From NCBI GenBank assembly GCA_963920525.1, contig OY986437.1, positions 114,382,715 to 114,446,714 on the forward strand: 64,000 nt of DNA, read 5' to 3'. The position numbers and the translations under genes were made by a program. Source of the stretch: Dichetophora obliterata. Taxonomy: Eukaryota > Arthropoda > Insecta > Diptera > Sciomyzidae. The first letter of the stretch is position 1; each line of letters opens with the position of its first letter. The notes beneath the pieces are model-generated. The model was not told the origin of the DNA, ran no database searches, and was given only the letters and a program-made list of their open reading frames with translations. Below, in pieces: positions 34,643 to 45,014 of the stretch.

Positions 34643-34655
34643 TACATGAGATGAT
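34643..34655. repeat. Target-site duplication of the non-LTR element (right)
   Basis: TACATGAGATGAT, identical to 29200-29212. Confidence 0.93.
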
Positions 34656-34659
34656 AGTA

Positions 34660-34912
34660 TTAACCCTTTGAAGACAATAGTTGCTTATAAGCAACATTGT
34701 ACTTATGGGCTTCTTAGTCCCGCTATTTTCATGTTTTTGACCAGTGGTTATTGCATCATGTATCCTTATGTGCTGTGCAAGCTTACAGCTATTAGTTGTA
34801 TTGGAAGCTTTGCACGTGTCCATTCAGTAGCCGTTCTCCGTAGAATAAAATGGTCAAAATCAAGATCGTGATCGATTCGCAAAAAAGTGCTTAAATACAC
34901 TAAAATAATTTT
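34660..34912. repeat. Dispersed repeat with piggyBac-like TTAACCC end
   Basis: TTAACCCTTTGAAGACAATA is followed by a perfect 16-bp palindrome GTTGCTTATAAGCAAC (34680-34695), then AGTCCCGCTATTTTCATG (shared with 8321) and CCATTCAGTAGCCGTTCTCC..TTCGCAAAAAA (shared with 11089-11190). The retrotransposon landed just upstream of this repeat. Confidence 0.65.
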
Positions 34913-35367
34913 ATATTTCATATCCCCAATCTGCATCATCAATTCGTTGGATAACTTTTACAAGACAACCATTACATAGTTTCCTGAAAATACATCGACT
35001 GTTACTGGTTACTTGTCACTTGTGCAAGTAATTATATGACTGTGACTAGTGTTTACACTGCCAGTAGCGCAGCACAGGCTTTTTCTTTATTTAATCTTTA
35101 ATATAGTTATTTCATTAGCTGGTTAAAATTCATTCGATGTTTTATGAAAATACATCGATTCATAGAGTGAATTAATAGCTTTTTAAAACATCGGATCGAG
35201 CCGATGTATCACATTTTAAACATCGAGTAAATCTGATACATCGATATATATCGAATATCCCTAGTTTGTCCAATAACTGCCTAACGTTGCAAATAAGCAA
35301 CACCCTGTAACCAGAGCTGGGTCAAAAAGTACTCATTACAATTTAATTCCAATTCCTTGAAATTAGG
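34913..35367. other. No gene recognised
   Basis: Short ATCGAT-rich stretches near 35130-35260. No element ends seen. Confidence 0.45.
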
Positions 35368-35513
35368 AATTGGTAATTGATCCTCTAAATTCCTCAGGAA
35401 TGTAATTGGAAAAAATCGTCAATTCCATTACAGGAATTGTAATTGGTAATTGAATACTTCAATTCCTCATAAATAGAATTGAAAAAAGACGTCAATTCTA
35501 TTACAGGAATTGT
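35368..35513. repeat. 73-bp tandem duplication
   Basis: Units 35368-35440 and 35441-35513 both begin AATTGGTAATTGA and end TTACAGGAATTGT. They differ at scattered bases. Related GGAATTG motifs extend on both sides. Confidence 0.9.
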
Positions 35514-36499
35514 AATTTGAAATTTAAATTTCAATTACTTTTCCATTAACTCAAAACAGCTTCATTGTGTGTTAGAAAACTTTATTTGACTCCCACTGTT
35601 AGTCGGTTAATGAAATATTTACAAATAAATGTACTATCGAAGATACCAATTTCTTAATTTAATACCATATTTTAAGTAAGAACAAAACATATAGCTGCTC
35701 CGCTACCTGGTTCAATCCCGCCGACTTTTTGCAAGGTGTTTGAAACACAACAGAGAACTGCACAAGCCTACTCGAAGTCTATTTCAAGTACTTGCTTAAA
35801 ATACAAGTTCAAGTTTGCTTGAGTTTGATAATTTTTAATCAAGTATAACTTTGAACTTGAATATAAATAAGCCCACGACAGCTTGCGACTTGCAAGTATG
35901 CTAGCTTACAAGCGAACGGCACGAAGTCCCAAGTAAAGGAAACCTTGATGCCTTAGGCAAAAAGCTTGAAATTGAAGGCAAGTATCCAATTAAAGCAAGT
36001 ATCCAAAAACTTCAATGAGCTTGTGTAGGAAAAGCTTAAGCGCATTAGGACTTTTAAGGGTTCTGTGGACTCCGTGGTTGGCAGTTTTAGGGGGTAGCTG
36101 ATTTCGGAATTGCTATCAAAATTTAAAATTCAAAATGGCGGATAGAGTTGCCATCTAGATTTTTTTTTGGTATTTTTGCGAATTCTTGTAATTTTGAAAT
36201 TCTGACAATGGATTTAATTTCGAATCTAACGTCACAGTCTTAAAGTTTAAGATAGTAGTTTGGGTTGCCACCTAAATTGTAACCACATTGTTGCCACATA
36301 GTAAAATGTTTTTTAAGAGTTTCTTAAACATTTTTAAACTGGATTTATACTCATCCCAGCATTGAATTCTACCCAATTTTTTTGCTTTATTAAAAATCTT
36401 AAGCCAGCAGAATAAACCAGGGGACGAATTAAAGCAGCTTTTGATTATTAAATTTTAATTTTAATTAAATGGAAATTAATTAAGATCTCTGTAAGGAAC
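35514..36499. other. No gene recognised
   Basis: A stretch with many CAAGTWTNNTTG/CTTGAA-type words at 35780-36030. No coding sequence identified. Confidence 0.45.
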
Positions 36500-37316
36500 T
36501 ATTTACATTTGTGATGCACCAGCTAGAGCTGTACGAAAGGACATAATGCCTACTTTGGTTGTAGTAGGGGTACGCAAGAAAGACTGTACATTGAAAATAG
36601 AATGACATTTTTAGAAATCACTGTAAATTTACGCACAAATGAATCCTTTAGAGCTAGGATAGATGAAAATTACCATAAATACAAAACACCAAACATGATT
36701 AACCATGTCAATAGGCATAAAAAAAATGTAAAAAGATGGCCTTCGAATATTTGCACACTGTTTTATTAGGAGTTGTTAAGAAGTTTATAAGAATATGGCT
36801 TTGCGGAACAGTCAAAACTAAATTACCTTCATATTCATTCTTACAATATCAGAGAAACTGTTACTATTACCGACTATGCAGCCAGTCGAATTGCAAAGAA
36901 AGATAAGGCTCTTGAGCGAATTCGGGAAATTTAAAGGAACATAGTTTCGGACTTTCATTTTATACTCCGGGTCATTTGCTCTGGAAAATATTTATCATAC
37001 GAGAGAGAGGTATCAGCATTTTATACTTCTGCATGTTTCTTAAATTATATTATATTCCAAAGAAATTTGCATAAAATACTTCAATTTGGTTACCGAAATT
37101 TTGAAAACTTTCATTGAGGATATGGCTGAAATTTATGGCCCTGAACACCTAATATATAATGTTTACTCATTTTTGCAAGAAGTCGACGATATGAAAAGAT
37201 ATGGTCCTTTGGATGAATACAGTTCATTTCCTAATGCTTCATGTACAATATCAAAAGCATGGTGCACAAAAGCAATAGCTCTCTTGCAAAACTATGTAAA
37301 AATACAGTAGTATTTG
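36500..37316 (+). pseudogene. Transposase-like gene, copy 2, decayed C-terminal half
   Basis: Same family as 23875-25974. Visible in order are ICDAPARAVRK (36508 on), GHNAYFGCSRGTQERLYIEN, NLRTNESFRARIDENYHKY, then GVVKKFIRIW and GTVKTKLPSYSF, a frameshift to ISETV..TDYAASRIAKK-like sequence, then ILKTFIEDMAEIYGPEHLIY, NVYSFLQEVDDMKRYGPLDE, and after another shift (near 37227) MYNIKSMVHKSNSSLAKLCK. The CxxC-like pair is reduced to CSRG. Multiple frameshifts and stops; N-terminal half missing. It ends about 160 bp upstream of the copy-2 DUF4806 gene. Confidence 0.75.
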
Positions 37317-37476
37317 ACTCGTTTCTTCACTCAACTGTACCCTCATAAAAATATAAAAACCATAGAATATAATCTTAATACAAATATATAATAACGTATT
37401 AATTATAATAATAAACAATAGGTATGCTTTTAATTTCAAAAATATTTTAGATATTATTTATAACTATTGTTTTTAG

Positions 37477-38985
37477 GACATACGTTAATGTGGAAACTAT
37501 TGAGGATGGAGAAACGTACGTAAATACTGTTCCCACCTCATTCTTCAGTGATGATAAAAGCAAATACTTTTATCCCAAAAAAACTTCTAAAATATTAATA
37601 TCGAAGGCAATCAAAACGTCTGCTCAGCCAGACAGCATAAACTGGTACGCAGTTCCACATTTTAAAATAGTTTCCAGAGAATTCGGTAATTATTATATAC
37701 ATATTTTATTTGAAATTTTTTTATCTTTTAAACTTTTCAATTGTAAATTATATTAGGGACATATAAAGAAGGTTTAGCAAAACAACTAAAACAGGCTGAA
37801 TTTGAAAATATGGATTCCGAAGTTGAATTTGAAAAAAGAAAACACTTAAAGCGGAAGTGCCGAATGACTTCAATCAATGAAGGACATAACTTCGACTTTA
37901 TGATCGATGACAATGTGAATGTTGTTGATGAAAATTCATTCGATTTCTCAATGCAGAGTACTTCTTCTGGAGAAAAAATAGGCAAAGCTAAAGTGGTTGA
38001 ACTTATTGATGATGTTGGAGCTATACAAGAAGAGACACTAAATACAGCTGATAAAACTGAGGACCAAACAAAAGTGTTAGTGAAAAATAGTGATGATAAA
38101 ATTATGAAGGCTCTAAACGAATTGAAAGAGAGTAATGATGAAATTAAGAAGGCTCTAAACGAACTGAGAGAGAGCAACAAAATCTTAACAGAAATGGTTT
38201 CATCTTTGTTAAACAAAAAGAAACCAAACGAAAAATTCTTAGATGAAACGTTTGTAGCTCCAACGTTTCCAATTGTGGATGTCTTAAGATTCGAGGAATT
38301 CAACCAATCTCTATGCAAACATGGTTATATGGACCAAATTGTAAGTAAATTCAATACTACACTTTTCTTTATGCTTATCTAATATTTTAAAGATCAACCA
38401 CGGCGTATGAGCAACATTATTTCATGCAAGTAATTGATGGGTCTGTTTCCACACTCGATTCAAGTAACTTGCATGCAAAATGTCACTCCATACTATTACA
38501 ATTACTTGAAGTTAGTACGGGAACAGACCTTATATCGCTCATAAGCCAGGCTAAACTATTTTTGTACAACATTTGAGAATTTGAAGCATACTTATAAATT
38601 GTTATTTCATAGCTAATACGATTGCAAGGAGTACCTGGCCTAACAGTGGGAGATTCCAACAAGCGTATAAAAAAAACATTTGAATATATTGCCACATATA
38701 ATGTCTACAAACTTTTCACCTGGTCGGGAAAAGTAAATATTGGCTGCTCAGGTAATTGATAAATACACGAATGTATTTCATAGTAATTTACATGTATAAT
38801 GATTTATTTGGTTTTTTTTTACTTTTATTTACAGAGAAAATCAAAAAAGATTTTGTGAGTCTCACTGGCCTACAAGAGCTAATTAAAAGGCTGCAGGCTA
38901 CTCTCTCAGACGAGGAGGTTTACAATGCAATGAAATGCTTTATAAAGCGCGTTACACAAGTTATTGCTAGAAAAGAAAAACACTA
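37477..38985 (+). CDS. DUF4806-type gene, copy 2 (four exons, frame intact, start exon not found)
   Basis: Exons 37477-37685, 37757-38340, 38613-38751 and 38835-38985, all with GT-AG borders (GTAAGT at 38341). Every junction preserves the frame. The N-terminus reads TYVNVETIEDGETYVNTVPT and INWYAVPHFKIVSREFGTYK, the usual first half of DUF4806 proteins; a coiled-coil-like segment with a repeated ALNELKES/ALNELRES unit follows (38112-38178). The domain itself is FPIVDVLRFEEFNQSL, GLTVGDSNKRIKKTF, LFTWSGK and LIKRLQATLSDEEVYNAMK, ending ARKEKH at the stop 38983-38985. AATAAAATATAAAA near 39040 could be the poly(A) signal. The exon with the initiation codon was not identified. Function unknown. 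Confidence 0.7.
38440..38529. repeat. Foldback hairpin in intron 2 of the copy-2 DUF4806 gene
   Basis: GGTCTGTTTCCACACT..TTCAAGTAACTTG pairs imperfectly with CAATTACTTGAA..AGTACGGGAACAGACC. 90 bp, probably a small MITE. Confidence 0.7.
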
Positions 38986-39103
38986 GAAATCTTTATTTTT
39001 ATTTTCTTTTATCTTTTACCTTTTTTTGATTTTGTCAAATAAAATATAAAACCCTAATAATTTATTCTTTTTATTAATTTAACAAATTTTCTTTAGGGCT
39101 AGT

Positions 39104-39482
39104 TAATTTTTCGGAAGTTTACTTGTTTTAAATAAAATTACACATGACAACAAATTCCCATTTAATCTCGTCGTATAGTATGGTAAAATGTATCAATGTA
39201 TTTATCTAACACTTTGCGATAACATATGCGATTAACACAATGTGGTAACATGTGTCTGTTGTTAACAGAAAAGCAATATGTGTCCATTTATTTCTTATCA
39301 GATTATGGTAACATTTTCCAATTATTTGATTAACACAATATGTTAACAAGTGTCCGTAAATTTTCACCATGGACACATGTTCCTGTATGTTTGACGACCA
39401 TTTACCGCATTTGTGATCTAACTGTTACCATTCGTAACTTTGTTACCAATTTGTTTAAAAACGGAAACTTCCGGAAAATTTT
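39104..39482. repeat. Probable MITE with TIR AATTTTTCGGAAGTTT
   Basis: The left AATTTTTCGGAAGTTTACTT is matched inverted by AACGGAAACTTCCGGAAAATT at the right. The interior repeats GATTAACACAATRTG..TAACAWGTGTCYGT about 98 bp apart. No ORF. Confidence 0.6.
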
Positions 39483-39839
39483 TGTACACATTTCTTGAAA
39501 ATGTTTGACGAAATATCTGCTGAATTTCCAAGGCATATTACCGACAGACATACAGCAGGGCTTCTTTTACAACTGGGAAGTAACTCAAATGTGAGTGTGT
39601 TAGTAAAAATGTTTTAATATATTGAGTTTTCGAGCTTGCAACAGCAACAGAAACGCAGTCACAATAATAAAAACAAAATTTACTGTATCTGCTTCCAAAA
39701 GTCACTTTACAAAAAAAGTCTTACCTTTTCCAAAAATAGTCAAATTTTATGTTTTTTCTTTAGTTACTGTCTACACACAATGGTCCTTAATACTACATAA
39801 AAAAGTTTTAAAAAAAATTATCAGGATCGACCTAATGGG

Positions 39840-39965
39840 TAAGTATGAAAAAATCGAAAATTCAGCTATCAGTGAGTTTAGTGGCACCTAACTAAATTAT
39901 TCGGTAGTTCCAAGTCCAGAATCACATTCTTCACCAAAGCTTGTGTTGTTTGTATTTATTGATTA
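39840..39965. repeat. Dispersed repeat, inverted relative to 8165-8275
   Basis: See the 8165 entry; AGTTCCAAGTCCAGAATCAC and TTCACCAAAGCTTG are the clearest shared strings. Confidence 0.8.
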
Positions 39966-40311
39966 GAAAACCAATTCCGAAGTTAAATTTTTGCTGCCAA
40001 AATAGCGTATATTTTGAGAAAACGTAGCTCAGTCAATTTAAATGCAATTTCATAAATACGATATCATTGGGAAGACTTTTTCGTATTTTTAAAGGGAAAA
40101 ATATAAAACTTTTGAAAAATTGCAGTAAGTTGACCCATTCTGTATTTCAAAGTTTAATACCATGCCAGCAACAGGCGCTATAACTTTTTTTATTTTCATT
40201 CTTTTGTTTTTTTTTTCGTTCCATTACCTTTCCAACGATATAAAATGAAGGTGTGATTTTGAAAGTTTCAGAAGTTATGGCTTCTTGTTAGTCTGTGGTC
40301 AAAAGCACTGA

Positions 40312-40552
40312 GGACCAGTTTTTCAGTACGAGTTTAAACTTAAGTCAAATTAAATCTAGCTTAACTCACCAAAACTGTACGTTTAAGCTCGGTTTAACTA
40401 GATATTTTTGCACTCGTTGAAGTTAAATTGACTTAAGTTATCATATAATGTGTTTCTTTTTTTTTCCTAAACCGAGTTTAAACGTCCAATTTCGGTGAGT
40501 TAAGCTCGGTTTCATTTGACTAGACTTTAAACTCGTACTGAAAAACTGGCCC
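40312..40552. mobile_element. Palindromic MITE, copy 2 (inverted relative to 8904-9142)
   Basis: Starts GGACCAGTTTTTCAGTACGA and ends TCGTACTGAAAAACTGGCC. Flanks are TGA (40309-40311) and TAA (40553-40555), a decayed TAA duplication. Confidence 0.87.
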
Positions 40553-41040
40553 TAAGTGGTTAAGTCGACTTAAGACAGAACTGAGTTATTGATGTAGATG
40601 TGTTCCAAGTATATAGCTTTATAAACACACAAAATCTGGTCATGCTAGAAGGACCCTAGCTAAAGTTATGACACAAAAACAAAAGAACCCCTTTTATAAC
40701 TTACATGGCGATTAAAAAATTTTAAAACGAAATTACTCGAAACAGTAACTTTTGACTTAAGTGGTTAGTGCTTTTGACTACAGAAGTATTAATGAATTTT
40801 CAATACAAATTCAACCAGCTTGAACAACACTTTTGAATTTGTGCAACTTTCAATTTTTAATTCAACGCTAGCTAAAAAAAAAATGCAAAAAAAATCCAAA
40901 TAATGAAAATGAAAAAATTATAGCGCCTGTTGCTGGCATGGTATTATACATTGAAAATAAGAATGGAACAACTTACTGCAATTTTTTCAAAAGTTTTATA
41001 TTTTTCCCTTAAAATAGACTAAATAACCTTTCCTATGATA

Positions 41041-41777
41041 GGGTGCGGTGGGGTGAAGCGTTTCACCTGTTAATTTTAACAGCGAGCATACATATAACCA
41101 AGTGTCATACCGTCACGTATTGCTTTCAGTGCCGCAGTTTTTCATGATATAGTGAAGCATTCAGACGTACATTGTGTTGCTCTTCCAAAACAGTGGTAAA
41201 CATTTTCTCCAAAAGTTTTTTGATCGAATGAATTTTTCGTGTTTTATGCCAACTTCTCATCACAAATTCAAGGTAAATATATCATTCGTGTTGGTTTAAT
41301 GTTGTTCTTTAAAGATATGGAGTGTTTGTGAAATATCTATCGAGTGGTTGTGTGATGCCAGCCGTGTTTTCGAAATGGCCGTAGTGGGGTGAAGCGTTTC
41401 ACCCCACAAACTCCGTTTTAATGAGCATTTAGTATTTTTGTGTATGTTTAATGCCTTTTTATTGGTTTTTTTTTTGGCATTCTTCAATTCATTCATTAAT
41501 TTTTCATTTTCAATCCATTAAACCAATTTATGTTGATGTTTATACATGAAAACGGAAAGATTCTTTTGGTGAAAAGCTTCCACCATTTTTCAAAAATCGA
41601 AAAACGATTTGAAACATTTTTGAAGTATCCCCATAATTTTTTGCTGAAATCCGAGCGCATGAAAATTAAAAAAATGTCCATTCTTGCGATTTAAGCCAAA
41701 AACCATTTAAAAATTATAATTTTTGGGGGTGCTGTGAGCCTCCAAAAAAAGGCGAAACGCTTCACCCCACCGCACCC
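41041..41777. mobile_element. Non-autonomous Tc1/mariner- or pogo-type element, 27-bp TIR
   Basis: Starts GGGTGCGGTGGGGTGAAGCG and ends with its reverse complement, one mismatch in 27. TA at 41039-41040 and TG at 41778-41779 (decayed TA). A third, internal palindromic copy of the terminal core GGGGTGAAGCGTTTCACCCC lies at 41386-41405. No transposase. It interrupts the right arm of the large foldback element. Confidence 0.9.
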
Positions 41778-41850
41778 TGCCCTCTTTGCGAAAATCGCAT
41801 TTAAATTGTCTGAGCTACGTTGTCATTAAGTATACCCTATTTTGACGTTC

Positions 41851-42280
41851 GCATGGCTGTGGGTCCGCGAAAAAAAACTCTTAAAACCTCAAACTCTGGA
41901 TTTGGTTTTCTAAATAATAAACCAATCTAAGAAAAAAATTTGAGCCAAATCGGAGATGGCCAGCACAACTGATACTATACTTTAATGTGAAATGACCGTA
42001 ATGCATTTTTCAATTATAAAAAAAAAATAAGCTGGCCATTTCAGCCCTTGGAAGGACTTTGACCTAGCTTCTTATTGATCAATTGTGTAGTGCGCGTTAT
42101 TAAATGTTTGATCACAAATGACCTAGAACTGGACCTACGCGTTTTATGCCGACTCCGAACGGCTTATGTTCTCAAGAAGCTTTACATGGCAATTTTTACT
42201 CTCTTAGGTTTGAAATTGTCTGCAGAGAGGTAAAGAACGAACAGAAAAATTAATTCAATTGAAAAATCTTTCTGTCTGAG
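41851..42280. other. SINE body or unclassified repeat, no gene
   Basis: Leads into the tRNA-like head at 42283-42358. Otherwise nothing recognised. Confidence 0.4.
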
Positions 42281-42282
42281 CT

Positions 42283-42358
42283 GGAACTGAACCCTGGCTA
42301 CCCGCGGTTCTTTAGCTTAGGGGCCACGCAATCTACCCACTAGGCTACGGCCGCCACT
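42283..42358 (-). repeat. tRNA-like SINE head
   Basis: On the minus strand GGCGGCCGTAGCCTAGTGGG contains an A-box (TAGCCTAGTGG), and CAGGGTTCAGTTCC 50 nt later is a near B-box. Anticodon-arm pairing is not convincing, so a SINE head is preferred over a tRNA gene. Confidence 0.65.
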
Positions 42359-42553
42359 TTTCAATTATCCTTATTAATTTTAAGTTCTATGTCAAGTAGT
42401 TTCATATATTGTTGCTTTTTGTGTACTTCATGAGCAAACTTGACCTAGTGCATCAAGTTTATAACAATGATTGAAAAAATTATTAAGTTATCAATACAAA
42501 CTTTAACATTTTTGAATGTATTTCCCTAACAGAATTTATATATTGAGTATTCT

Positions 42554-43141
42554 CAGAGACCGTACCGGTTATGGTTTTTATCAAAAAAGTCAGACATTAA
42601 CAGTAATTATTTAACTTTTATTTTTTCCGACAAAAATATTAGTTATTTAATGCCTTTTATTTTTTCGGGCAAAAATAACTGTTACTTTTGACTTTTATTT
42701 TTTCGGTCAGAAATATCAGGCAATTTGAATTTTTAAAGGCCACTTGAACGGCAAAAAAAAGTTTTATGCAATTTTTATCGTATCATCAACGCGCACATTT
42801 TGAGCTATAAAACTTTTTAGTTTTTTATTCGTCCTTTGAAAAAATACAAATTGCCTGACATTTTCGACCGAAAAAATAAAAGGCACAAAATAACTGTTAT
42901 TTTTTACCTAAAAAATAAAAGTCAAAAGTAACAGTTATTTTTGCCCGAAAAAATAAAAGGCAAAAAATAACAGTTAACTTTAATATTTATAGTAACAGCC
43001 AAAAATTTAAAAGGCATTTAATATTCGCAAAGCTGCTGCCATTACGATAATAATGGTATATTTAAAAAAGTCTTCCGGCCAATTTTTCGTTATGCCTTTT
43101 TCATCTGAAAATTGTAAAATAACAGTTATTTTCGGTCCCTG
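42554..43141. mobile_element. hAT-type foldback MITE with 8-bp TSD
   Basis: Starts CAGAGACCG, ends CGGTCCCTG, flanked by AGTATTCT at 42546-42553 and 43142-43149. Each arm contains several ~47-bp units with AAAATAAAAG.C and AATAACAGTTA words, inverted between arms. 588 bp, no ORF. Confidence 0.9.
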
Positions 43142-43782
43142 AGTATTCTGCGTTAAGCGGACCACAAAGAAATGATAGTGCGAAATACTACGAAATGCGC
43201 GAGAAGCATATACTTCTAAAAAACATCTAAGCCATTGCGATTTTCACTACGAAACTTATTGTGTATTATCTACATACATATTTTAGGCTTCATTTTAAAA
43301 ATGTTTAAAAAAATCCCAAAAATGGTTAAATTCTTCGAATTTTAATACCAAATTCAAACTTCCGGTTTGGTATGGAACAGTTTTTCTTATTTCAAATTTT
43401 ATTCCAGAGTACGAAAATACAATCAATTTCCTATATAAAACTATAGACAAATATTTCAATTGTAATGTTTTTACCTGCAAAAATGTTTCCAAAAAAATCG
43501 TGGTTTTCAGCAATTTCAATGTTAAGAAGCCTATAACTCAGCGACCAAGGCAGATAAATTAAATTTTAATGTAGTTTTTCTAGGAAAACATTATGGCGAA
43601 ATTTGAAAAATCCGATATCCATCATTTTTTGTGGTCCGCTTCACTTCAAGTTATTTACTTGAAGCTCTATCTCCTTCCATTGATTTCATACAGAGAAATC
43701 TGCTTATAAGTTGCCCATTCTCAATATAATGGATTGTCAGAGACAAATAACTAGTACGTATGTAGTAGGAAAGTCAATCCCA

Positions 43783-43817
43783 GGATCCCGGGATTGTCTT
43801 TGCTGGATCCCGGGATT
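43783..43817. repeat. Paired palindromes GGATCCCGGGATT
   Basis: Two copies 22 bp apart (43783 and 43805). A related TAATCCCGGGATTGAAATTT occurs at 45664. The copies may mark the ends of a larger element (about 43783-45676) that holds two MITEs and a small ORF. Confidence 0.5.
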
Positions 43818-43880
43818 TTTAAATAAAAAATTTCTATCACAAATATTCGTGTAAATGCAAACATTTCATTTTAAGTTGAT

Positions 43881-44030
43881 ATGAATAAAGAATTAGAAAA
43901 AACTTTTATTGAAGCTGAAAAAGATTGTAAGGACGATGAGTGTGAATCACTGGAGCAAAGACTTTACAAAGTTTTAGCAAAATCGGGAAGTCTGCTTTGT
44001 ATTTCAAAATTGTCAGATATTTTGACTTAG
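43881..44030 (+). CDS. Small hypothetical ORF (49 aa)
   Basis: ATG 43881 to TAG 44028-44030, starting MNKELEKTFIEAEKDCKDDE. Acidic/lysine-rich and helix-prone, unlike the surrounding AT-rich noise. No family recognised; possibly an exon of the element bounded by the CCCGGG palindromes. Confidence 0.25.
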   Translation: MNKELEKTFIEAEKDCKDDECESLEQRLYKVLAKSGSLLCISKLSDILT

Positions 44031-44431
44031 GAAATAATTTTTTTTTTTTTTTATGGTGAAATCAATCGTGATCGAAACTTACAAATTGCTAATTGCTTAC
44101 AAATTAAACAACTATTTATAGAACTAGCATAGAATCAGAACGGTGCTTCTCATCACCGGTTTATATTTGTAATAATATTCGAACAAAACTCTCCAATAAA
44201 AAATAAAACGCGTTGATCTGCTTAATGTATTACTTTAATAATAAATAAAACATTAAACAAAAATCTAATTTGAAAAGTCTTTTCCAACCGTAATTTGTCT
44301 TAAATACAAAAACCATGAAGACGGTGTACAAAAAAAAGTGTAACATTTATATAGCAATACCTTAAACTGTTTTACTGTTAAACTATCTTAAACTGTTAAA
44401 CTATCTTTTCTTTTTATTTTTTGTTCTTTAA

Positions 44432-44952
44432 CCCTTTCAATAGCTTGGCTAAACTAAGAACAAAATAATTTTTTTTTATGCAATCAATGTTCCTATCATT
44501 TATGTCCTTAAAAAAAACATACCTTTCATTTTAACCTGCACTACTTACGTTTTACAAGCTTGTACAAAGAAAAAAATTTTTTTGTTCCTGTTCGGCACAA
44601 AGTCTTTTTTTTTAATCCCTTAAATGTTTCCCAACCCTTTGGATTTTTGTTTTTTAAACCCTATTAATATTATTATCATTAAAGCCATAAAAAGATAAAA
44701 AAACATAAATTTGATTTTTGTCCGGTTGATTTTATCTTATGAAAAATATTTTTTGCTTTTCTTCGGGACAAAATCGAAAATCCAATTGAATTTATTGTGA
44801 AATATCTCTCTAAATTTATTTTTATCAGGTTGGTTAATTTTTTTTTTTCATAGAGCCAAACGATTTGATTTAAAAAAGCTTTGCATAATAAATACATATA
44901 AAAATTACTTTCTCCCGTGTCAAATATATATTGGACAAATCCACTGAAAGGG
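44432..44952. mobile_element. piggyBac-type MITE
   Basis: TTAA at 44428-44431 and 44953-44956 flank CCCTTTCAATAG.. and ..CCACTGAAAGGG. No transposase. A truncated relative starts at 20377. Confidence 0.8.
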
Positions 44953-45014
44953 TTAAATTAATACAATGTACTAGTCGTTAATATTATTTAGGCTTTTTGT
45001 GTTTATTTACAATA

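Larger units (their letters stand above)
39995..41850. repeat. Large foldback element with two nested insertions
   Basis: The left arm (about 40010-40200: ACGTAGCTCAGTCAATTTAA.., AGGGAAAAATATAAAAC, ATACCATGCCAGCAACAGGC) is an inverted copy of the right arm (40915-41040 and 41778-41825: GCCTGTTGCTGGCATGGTAT.., TTATATTTTTCCCTTAAAAT, TTAAATTGTCTGAGCTACGT). The right arm is split by the 41041-41777 element. The centre carries the 40312-40552 MITE. Related arms occur at 51330-51610 and 51925-52070, an internal piece at 9745-9960. Confidence 0.85.

Noticed and set aside
38982..38996. CACTAG at the end of the copy-2 DUF4806 gene as a CACTA-element terminus
   Set aside because: A single short match coinciding with the stop codon; no inverted partner was found upstream of either transposase-like copy.
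42283..42358. tRNA gene on the minus strand
   Set aside because: A-box is good, but the B-box is imperfect and the arms do not pair convincingly.
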